This document shows positions 28,575 to 33,580 of a stretch of 33,580 nucleotides of DNA, in pieces (the stretch's first letter is position 1; every line of letters begins with the position of its first letter). The notes under the pieces are model-generated. The model did not search any database. It worked only from the letters and a program-made list of their open reading frames with translations, and was not told the origin of the DNA. The DNA comes from a virus. The translations under genes were made by a program, and so were the position numbers. The stretch lies in IMG/VR virus record IMGVR_UViG_3300038711_000037, positions 1 through 33,580 of that record; one strand, 5' to 3'.

Positions 28575-29189
28575 ATGTTTCCAAAACTTTTTTTACTTAA
28601 ATACCTATTATTAAAAAAACATGATTATTTAGATTTTATTCAGTTTGGGAATAAGCAAAAACCCGCTTGCTTATTAGATGCACGATTTGCTCTTAATCCT
28701 CTTTTTGTCTACTTTTGTAAAAAACTTCACGTTCCACTCTTTTATCTTAAAGATAAATCGGATACAGCCATCTTTGTGAGTTATAGTATTTCTTTTGATA
28801 TTTTTAGAGAGGCTTGGAAAAACGATGATCACGAGAAAATAGGTTTAATATTAGGATACCCCAGTTGTTGTGTAGAAAACTACTCAAAAAATAACCTTGC
28901 TACTGCCCATTCTAAAACTTCATATTACGAATTATATAAAAAACAGATATTGCGTTCCCAACTTGTTAAAAAGTATTATACTAATATTACCATGTACCCT
29001 TTAGACCCTCACCGTATGTGTAGCCATATACCTTGTTCGTGGTCTTGTGTTAGAACTTTAGATAATAACAGAGAAAGAAAAAAGATATGGGATTATCAAC
29101 CTAAACGCTTAAAATTATGGGTAGATGCGACTTATAATTTTGTTACCCGTAAACCATCAGTTCCTTTGTCTGAGATTATTTTTCAGTAA
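28575..29189 (+). CDS. Cys-motif protein of the CHxS cluster (possibly DUF483-like)
   Basis: A 204-residue protein. GLILGYPSCCVENYSKNN near residue 95 and CSHIPCSWSCVRTLDNN near residue 155 form two Cys-rich motifs that could bind a metal or Fe-S cluster or carry an intermediate. The GYPxCC-x-x-x-Y/F pattern reminds me of DUF483 proteins, but I cannot confirm that. The N-terminal half is aromatic and hydrophobic (FPKLFLLKYLLLKK) without a clear membrane span. It lies between oxygenase 3 and radical SAM 4, the latter overlapping by one base. Confidence 0.55.
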   Translation: MFPKLFLLKYLLLKKHDYLDFIQFGNKQKPACLLDARFALNPLFVYFCKKLHVPLFYLKDKSDTAIFVSYSISFDIFREAWKNDDHEKIGLILGYPSCCVENYSKNNLATAHSKTSYYELYKKQILRSQLVKKYYTNITMYPLDPHRMCSHIPCSWSCVRTLDNNRERKKIWDYQPKRLKLWVDATYNFVTRKPSVPLSEIIFQ

Positions 29190-30115
29190 TGTTTACTGTT
29201 AGTGTGAATCCTACTTATTATTGTAATTTTAGATGTAAGTTTTGTTATCTTACATCACCTCAGTTATCAGACAGGCTAACTACTCCTTTAACTGTTATTG
29301 ATAGTAGATTAGCGTCAGTATCTGAACAGGTAGAAATTACGCATATAGATTTATACGGTGGAGAAATAGCTTTATTACCTTCTAGATACTTAAATACTTT
29401 GCTACCTATGTTAGAGCAGTATTCCTCTTCTATTAATATTATTACAAATTTTTCTGCAATGGTTCCTGTTTTATTTAGGAAAGGGGTTGATTTAACAGTT
29501 AGTTATGATTTTGATTGCAGAGAAAAACGTAGATTAGTTTTTAATAATATGATGTTTTCTTCTAAACCTTTAGCTGTATTAATTTTAGCTTCTCGTTGTA
29601 TACTTAAAAAAAACGTAGAAGAAATGATCAGTGAATTAAACTTATGTTCAGCTATTAAAAGTGTAGAAATTAAACCCTATTCTACTAGTCAAGCTAATTC
29701 TCAAGATATTTTATACACAGAATACGAAAAGTTTGTTATTAAGTGGATTACAAGTGGGGTTCCCAAAAATTTTGAATTTATTAATGAAAAGTTAATTAAA
29801 GGTAGTATTACCAAAAGCGGTTCTTATTATAAGAGCGCCTTTAGTGATAGTCATGTTTATTTAACTCCTACTGGCAAGTTCGCTACTTTAGAGTTTGATA
29901 AACAGGATAACGAGTACTTTTTAGAGTTTGATTGTTTTGAAGAATATTTAGAGTGGACTGATGTGGAAAAAGAAAGAGTGAGTAATAATTTGTATTGTTC
30001 TAAATGTGATTATTTAGGTTCGTGTTTATCTGAGCATTTGAGAGATGTTAAAGACTTAACATATTCGTGTAATGGATTTAAGCATTTGTTAGATTGGTAT
30101 AATGAAAGATTTTAA
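29189..30115 (+). CDS. Radical SAM enzyme 4
   Basis: A 308-residue enzyme with CNFRCKFC (Cys 12, 16 and 19) and HIDLYGGEIALLP as the SAM-binding GGE strand. The C-terminal part has a smaller set of Cys (LYCSKCDYLGSCLSEH, YSCNGF), so perhaps a single auxiliary cluster (twitch-like). It is the shortest of the four. ATG overlaps the previous stop (TAATG) and its end overlaps the next gene by 14 nt. Confidence 0.9.
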   Translation: MFTVSVNPTYYCNFRCKFCYLTSPQLSDRLTTPLTVIDSRLASVSEQVEITHIDLYGGEIALLPSRYLNTLLPMLEQYSSSINIITNFSAMVPVLFRKGVDLTVSYDFDCREKRRLVFNNMMFSSKPLAVLILASRCILKKNVEEMISELNLCSAIKSVEIKPYSTSQANSQDILYTEYEKFVIKWITSGVPKNFEFINEKLIKGSITKSGSYYKSAFSDSHVYLTPTGKFATLEFDKQDNEYFLEFDCFEEYLEWTDVEKERVSNNLYCSKCDYLGSCLSEHLRDVKDLTYSCNGFKHLLDWYNERF

Positions 30116-30659
30116 AAATAGTTTTTTAGCTTTAATGTCTATTGCTTCTAATGTTAATAGAGTTGGTAAAGCTACCTATATTCCTGACAGGTCTTTAGAT
30201 ATTTATTATGAGGATGTGATATTAGATCCTAATTATTTTAGTACTGAGTCTATATTTTTTATTGATTCTTCACAAAATAGTTCGTTAGTTAATCATCATT
30301 GTCACTCAGTGGCAGAGTTGTATGGTTTTTTAAAAGAAAAATCATTAGTTAAAATTAATAATATAGAAAGTTATAATAATAACTATATTAAATTTTGTGA
30401 AAATTTACAGCGAGCTTTTGGTGCTTCAAAAGTAGATTGTCATATATATTTTGGAAAGAAAAATTCTTTTTCTTTTAATTTTCATCAAGATCCTATGGGT
30501 GTTTTGATATACTGTTTACGAGGAAAAAAGGATATTAAACTTAAAAAACGCCGGATTTCTTTAGGCACAAATGATTGGGTTTATCTTCCAAAAAATACTA
30601 ATCATAAAGCATATTATCCTACGGATTCTATCACACTGAGTTTTGGAATCTATAAATAA
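30102..30659 (+). CDS. Cupin/JmjC-like Fe(II) oxygenase candidate
   Basis: A 185-residue protein. NFHQDPMGVLIYCLRGKKDI gives HQD (HxD) and the glycine turn typical of cupin and JmjC strands; KKRRISLGTNDWVYLPKNTN-H follows with the second His of the metal triad in a P-x-x-x-x-H setting, as in ribosomal-oxygenase-type proteins. It would hydroxylate a protein side chain with Fe(II) and 2-oxoglutarate. Last gene of the overlapping run; the next gene has its own promoter. The fold call is fairly safe, the activity is not shown. Confidence 0.72.
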   Translation: MKDFKNSFLALMSIASNVNRVGKATYIPDRSLDIYYEDVILDPNYFSTESIFFIDSSQNSSLVNHHCHSVAELYGFLKEKSLVKINNIESYNNNYIKFCENLQRAFGASKVDCHIYFGKKNSFSFNFHQDPMGVLIYCLRGKKDIKLKKRRISLGTNDWVYLPKNTNHKAYYPTDSITLSFGIYK

Positions 30660-30662
30660 TTA

Positions 30663-30692
30663 TTGCAGAGTCGTTCTTTTTTGTGTTATTAT
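30663..30692 (+). promoter_or_regulatory. Sigma-70-like promoter of the SprT-like gene (leaderless)
   Basis: TTGCAG (30663-30668), 18-nt spacer, TATTAT (30687-30692), with ATG 30699 seven nt later. The same -10-to-ATG spacing occurs at 4569, 11065 and 15892. Confidence 0.5.
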
Positions 30693-30698
30693 ATAAGA

Positions 30699-31259
30699 AT
30701 GAATAATACAGCATATTTAAATTATAAAGATTATTGGAATTGTTATGCCAAACATCAACTAACTCAATTAGAGGAGTGGTTACAAGAATCTTCTGCTTAT
30801 TCTAGTATGAGAAAATTCCAACTTACACACATTCGTTTAGATTGGAGTACTCACCGTCGTTTTTCACGAGGTGGGTGGTATAACCGACATGGAGGCGCAG
30901 GCGTTTCTATGGCTATGTGGCGTGTTTGTGGGCGTAAAGCCCCTAATGCGAAAGTTCCTCAAAAAGTGTATGAATACGCATCTTATCAGGATGATTCTGA
31001 AATTGGAAATTTTTATACGGATAATACCCATGATCGCTTAATGATGCAGTTGTGTCATGAGGTAGCGCATGCTGCTCAGTATACTCATAAAAGAGTTCAT
31101 AATATGATTGGAATTAAACCACATGGTGACGTATTTAAAATGTTTTATCGGGAAATTAGAAATCAGTGGTTAAATACCTATTTACCCGATCAAAACGAGA
31201 TGGGTCGGTTATATCGGGATCATAGAAAGATGAGCGTATTACAGGAGTTTGCAATATAA
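30699..31259 (+). CDS. SprT-like zinc metalloprotease domain protein
   Basis: A 186-residue protein starting MNNTAYLNYKDYWNCYAKH at ATG 30699. The frame extends to 30663, but that part is the promoter. LCHEVAHAAQYTHKR is an HExxH zinc-protease motif, and the third ligand is probably the His of GIKPHGDVFKMFYRE. The overall H-E-x-A-H ... H-G-x-x-F layout is that of SprT-like proteins. It could trim a protein, for example a leader from the CHxS product, but an independent role in DNA-protein crosslink repair is equally possible. Confidence 0.75.
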   Translation: MNNTAYLNYKDYWNCYAKHQLTQLEEWLQESSAYSSMRKFQLTHIRLDWSTHRRFSRGGWYNRHGGAGVSMAMWRVCGRKAPNAKVPQKVYEYASYQDDSEIGNFYTDNTHDRLMMQLCHEVAHAAQYTHKRVHNMIGIKPHGDVFKMFYREIRNQWLNTYLPDQNEMGRLYRDHRKMSVLQEFAI

Positions 31260-31393
31260 TGGAATTGTTATTGGCTATTTTCTTTTTTATTATTATTATT
31301 CTTCCTATTGGTTTAATGGCAGGTAATTTAGCTAGTGGATTAATGTATTGGGCAGCAAATGAAAAACGTAGATATGAAGAAGAAACCGACTAA
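31259..31393 (+). CDS. Small membrane protein (44 residues)
   Basis: ATG 31259 overlaps the SprT-like stop (TAATG). MELLLAIFFFIIIILPIGLM is a membrane span, followed by a helix and a charged tail EKRRYEEETD. It overlaps the next gene by 35 nt. Function unknown. Confidence 0.55.
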   Translation: MELLLAIFFFIIIILPIGLMAGNLASGLMYWAANEKRRYEEETD

Positions 31394-31631
31394 GTTAGGG
31401 AAGTCTCTTTTAAAAGTTTTACAAAAGTATTTAAAAGATGAAGAACCGGATTTTAGTGACATTACTACAGCAGATTTGGGAATTTTTATGAAACGTTCTC
31501 AAAGAAGTGTTGCGGGAATTGTTACTCAGTTACAACACATTAATTTAGTTTATGTAAAACGAACTTCTGTTCACGGAGATAAAATGACTTTTGTGTACTT
31601 AACTGATCAAGGAAGAGCGTATAGTGTTTAG
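31359..31631 (+). CDS. Small winged-helix-like protein
   Basis: A 90-residue basic protein; ATG 31374 (MKKKPTKLGKSLLKVLQKYL) is an alternative start. The segments TADLGIFMKRSQRSVAGIVT and HINLVYVKRTSVHGDKMTFV look like the recognition helix and wing of a MarR/ArsR-type winged helix. It may be a phage transcription regulator. It lies just before the tRNA gene. Confidence 0.55.
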   Translation: MKNVDMKKKPTKLGKSLLKVLQKYLKDEEPDFSDITTADLGIFMKRSQRSVAGIVTQLQHINLVYVKRTSVHGDKMTFVYLTDQGRAYSV

Positions 31632-31657
31632 AGAGGAGTATCTATTTTTCTGTTAAT

Positions 31658-31731
31658 GCGGATATGGTGTAATGGCAGCACAAGAGCCTTCCAAGCTTTT
31701 AGTACCGATTCAAATTCGGTTATCCGCTCCA
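31658..31731 (+). tRNA. tRNA-Gly (anticodon TCC)
   Basis: A 74-nt cloverleaf. Acceptor GCGGATA pairs with TATCCGC; D-arm region TGGTGTAATGGCAGCA; anticodon stem AGAGC/GCTTT around CTTCCAA, anticodon TCC (reads GGA); T-arm ACCGA-TTCAAAT-TCGGT; discriminator T and an encoded CCA. It sits inside the gene series, 26 nt after the previous stop, and is probably processed from the same transcript. GGA is a likely common Gly codon in this AT-rich genome. Confidence 0.96.
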
Positions 31732-31747
31732 AGAGGATTAAGAAATA

Positions 31748-31930
31748 ATGACGCATGATGAAGTTATCGCAGAAATTAGAAAGTTACCTCGACAGGATTC
31801 AGAGTTTATTATAGGTTGGCTTATTGCTCAGGTTGTGGACGCCAATACTCAATTAGAAGAGCTTAGTGCTCGTTTACAGGTAGTAATTACTCAACTAGAG
31901 TTGTATCAAAAAAAAGTAACTATTAATTAA
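31748..31930 (+). CDS. Small coiled-coil protein
   Basis: A 60-residue protein starting MTHDEVIAEIRKLPRQDSEF. After an acidic N-terminus, residues 25-55 form a helix with heptad hydrophobics (VDANTQLEELSARLQVVITQ). It begins 16 nt after the tRNA with AGAGGA upstream. Function unknown. Confidence 0.5.
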   Translation: MTHDEVIAEIRKLPRQDSEFIIGWLIAQVVDANTQLEELSARLQVVITQLELYQKKVTIN

Positions 31931-31931
31931 G

Positions 31932-32081
31932 ATGAAAACACAAGAAGACAATTTTAAGTTATTAGCAGAGTGTATATACTCAGAGCAGGTTCCGAAGGAA
32001 GATATTTTTAAGTTATTTAGAGATAATCCAGGACTTGAAGATTACTATAGGAGGATACGTAATTTAAGTTCTGAAATATAA
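31932..32081 (+). CDS. Small acidic protein (49 residues)
   Basis: ATG 31932 lies one nt after the previous stop. The product is MKTQEDNFKLLAECIYSEQV ... YYRRIRNLSSEI, soluble and helical, too short to classify. Translational coupling with the previous gene is likely. Confidence 0.5.
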   Translation: MKTQEDNFKLLAECIYSEQVPKEDIFKLFRDNPGLEDYYRRIRNLSSEI

Positions 32082-32101
32082 TCTCAAGGGTAGATTAAAA
32101 T

Positions 32102-32386
32102 ATGGTTAAAAAATTTTTATTAAGTTTAAGTATATTTTTACTTAGTGATAGGGCATACGCAGATGATAGTTTAGTAATTCTTTGTCGTGATGACGTGCAG
32201 TCGGGTTCGATTATTCTTTCTAATCCTCCTATTGTTAATTGTATGGATTTGTCAATCGCAAAGTTGATGTTTGGTTCTGGTATTGTTTTAAAACCTTGGC
32301 AAAACTTTGCTCAGTTACAAGATGTGGTTCGTAAAGCTAAAGATTTGCACGCTTACGCTATGTCTTATCAGAAAGGAAAAAATTAA
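32102..32386 (+). CDS. Exported protein, unknown
   Basis: A 94-residue protein with a signal peptide (MVKKFLLSLSIFLLSDRAYA, cut before DDSLVI). The mature part has two Cys (VILCRDDV, VNCMDLS) for one disulfide and a helical end. No family recognised. The next gene begins 2 nt after its stop. Confidence 0.6.
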   Translation: MVKKFLLSLSIFLLSDRAYADDSLVILCRDDVQSGSIILSNPPIVNCMDLSIAKLMFGSGIVLKPWQNFAQLQDVVRKAKDLHAYAMSYQKGKN

Positions 32387-32388
32387 AA

Positions 32389-32607
32389 GTGAGTAAAACT
32401 ATTACGGTAGAGACCGATCCTGATTCCCATGTCACGCATGTGGAGGTTGCACAACAAGCATCTTCTGACGAGGGTGTTTCTTTTCAAGGACTTAAAATTG
32501 ATACTGGAGAAGCGGCTTATGATATTTTATTAATTATTGTTGTTGTTGCATTTCTTTATTCAGGAAAAAAATTAATAGATTATCTGTATGAAAGTTTTAT
32601 AAAGTGA
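32389..32607 (+). CDS. Small single-span membrane protein
   Basis: A 72-residue protein starting at GTG 32389. Residues 1-45 are acidic and polar (ETDPDSHVTHVEVAQQASSD), then a membrane span (YDILLIIVVVAFLYSG) and a short basic tail. The stop overlaps the GTG of the NDUFS4-like gene. Function unknown. Confidence 0.55.
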   Translation: MSKTITVETDPDSHVTHVEVAQQASSDEGVSFQGLKIDTGEAAYDILLIIVVVAFLYSGKKLIDYLYESFIK

Positions 32608-32969
32608 AAGACGTGCGTATATATCAACGAGCTCGCAGTGTGATGCAAGCGGATTTAAAACATAATAAGCATTGGACAGTTGAATACAACCTTTCTTCTC
32701 CTCAGTATATTGAGCCTTTAATGGGGTGGACTGGGTGCGACGATGTGAATAAACAGGTGGGGGAGCACTTGCGTTTTATCAGTAAAGAAAAAGCAATAGC
32801 TTTTGCTAAAAGAAAGGGACTTAGTTATGAAGTCATTGAGACTAATAAACGAAAGTTTCGTCCTAAATGTTATGTTGATAACAATGATAAGTATACTTTG
32901 AGAAATTTTTTTCATGAATTAAGAAAAAAGATACGAGAGAAGTTTATTGACAGTTTAAATAAGGATTAA
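32604..32969 (+). CDS. NDUFS4-like (complex I accessory subunit) protein
   Basis: A 121-residue protein whose first 80 residues match the conserved region of NADH dehydrogenase accessory subunit NDUFS4 (ETC complex I subunit family): VRIYQRARSVMQADLKHNKH, WTVEYNLSSPQYIEPLMGW-TG, and FISKEKAIAFAKRKGLSYEV. These give the R-I-Y-x-x-A-R, P-L-M-G-W and EAIAFAE..G landmarks. In alphaproteobacteria and mitochondria it stabilises the NADH-oxidising arm. The last 40 residues, very basic and helical, replace the usual end. GTG start overlapping the previous stop by 4 nt. Phage role unknown. Confidence 0.85.
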   Translation: MKDVRIYQRARSVMQADLKHNKHWTVEYNLSSPQYIEPLMGWTGCDDVNKQVGEHLRFISKEKAIAFAKRKGLSYEVIETNKRKFRPKCYVDNNDKYTLRNFFHELRKKIREKFIDSLNKD

Positions 32970-32979
32970 GGAGATAAAA

Positions 32980-33546
32980 ATGGGGAGAGATACCCGTATG
33001 AAAGTGATGCTTGGAACTTTAGTTTTGTTGTTAACACTGATGGAACTAACTTTTCCTCGTTTGACGAAGGGAGAGGAAAATTATATAGAATCTTATGCGA
33101 TGAATGATCCTTATAACATTAGGAAGTTAGAAAATGGCGAGTACCTGTATCGGATAGGTAAAGACCTACGTTCGAACGCAGTTTATTGGGCGAGAATGGG
33201 TAATTCGAAAAATATGATTGTTACTGTTCCTTCTGCTTCTCATTTAATTAGGAATGAAGGAATTGAAGAGGCAGTAATGACAGTTGCCAAATTACCTAAA
33301 GGATTTGGAGGATGTGATTGGGATGGGACACATACTGCTAGAGTTACTATTATTCCTGAAGATTTTAAAACTATAGTAGGGGAAGAACCAGATATGTTTA
33401 GACCTGTTTATGGAACAGGTGAGATTACTTTTAACCGTTATGGTCGAGGCCCTACGGTATTACATTCTATTACAGACAATATAGAGGAAATCATGACTTT
33501 TGGAGATGTGACTGTAAGAAGATATAATGACTTATATCGTAACTGA
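32980..33546 (+). CDS. Membrane-anchored or exported protein, unknown
   Basis: A 188-residue protein with AAGGAG upstream. The N-terminus MGRDTRMKVMLGTLVLLLTL is basic then hydrophobic, either a signal peptide or an anchor; start at the second Met is possible. The rest looks like a folded domain with Gly- and Trp-containing turns (PKGFGGCDWDGTHTARVTII, TGEITFNRYGRGP). No catalytic motif recognised. Last complete gene of the window; nothing is seen in 33547-33580. Confidence 0.6.
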   Translation: MGRDTRMKVMLGTLVLLLTLMELTFPRLTKGEENYIESYAMNDPYNIRKLENGEYLYRIGKDLRSNAVYWARMGNSKNMIVTVPSASHLIRNEGIEEAVMTVAKLPKGFGGCDWDGTHTARVTIIPEDFKTIVGEEPDMFRPVYGTGEITFNRYGRGPTVLHSITDNIEEIMTFGDVTVRRYNDLYRN

Positions 33547-33580
33547 TATCTGTATTAAGTGTAAGTATATGGATTGTGTA

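Overview
The window looks like part of the genome of a large tailed phage of the marine T4-like type infecting an alphaproteobacterium, most like the phages of SAR11 (Pelagibacter). This is inferred from gene content and base composition; no search was run. Clues are very AT-rich DNA, dense overlapping genes, and a set of genes typical of marine myophages: Hsp20, peptide deformylase, DUF192, ThyX, an A-type Fe-S protein, a PD-(D/E)XK nuclease, a bS21-like protein, a DsbA-like protein and a gp62-like fragment. Several genes have alphaproteobacterial relatives (Usg, NDUFS4-like protein, DUF3553, and a circularly permuted tmRNA).

Layout. Positions 1-11065 are read on the minus strand and 11130-33580 on the plus strand, diverging at a short promoter region (11066-11129). 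On the minus strand: (a) 1-4569, a surface-sugar block with a ribose-5-phosphate isomerase B/HldE-type nucleotidyltransferase fusion, a HAD phosphatase, a GT9-like glycosyltransferase, a second possible glycosyltransferase and two SAM methyltransferases; (b) 4638-4950, a permuted two-piece tmRNA that the protein-gene view misses; (c) 5645-8586, a block of visibly higher GC carrying a Sel1-repeat protein and orphan genes, bracketed by a perfect 40-bp direct repeat; (d) 8578-11065, DUF192, bS21-like, flavodoxin-like, thioredoxin-like and coiled-coil genes.

On the plus strand: (e) 11130-13884, small unknown genes, a zincless Fpg/Nei glycosylase and a DsbA-like protein; (f) 13924-18796, an exported protein and Hsp20, each behind a strong promoter with a 5' hairpin, then an ATP-grasp-like protein, deformylase, nuclease and Fe-S carrier; (g) 18821-20808, Usg, two small membrane proteins and an overlapping spanin-like pair; (h) 20815-30659, a promoter followed by DUF3310, ThyX and a modification operon; (i) 30663-33580, a SprT-like protein, small proteins, tRNA-Gly(TCC), an NDUFS4-like protein and exported proteins.

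The most striking part is 21976-30659. A 196-residue protein ends in three tandem Cys-His-Xaa-Ser tetrads followed by RGRR. It is surrounded by four different radical SAM enzymes, four proteins with HxD...H Fe(II)-oxygenase signatures, an unknown protein and a cysteine-motif protein, most overlapping end to end. The simplest reading is a phage-encoded peptide-modification (RiPP-like) system acting on the CHxS tail of a protein that may be structural.
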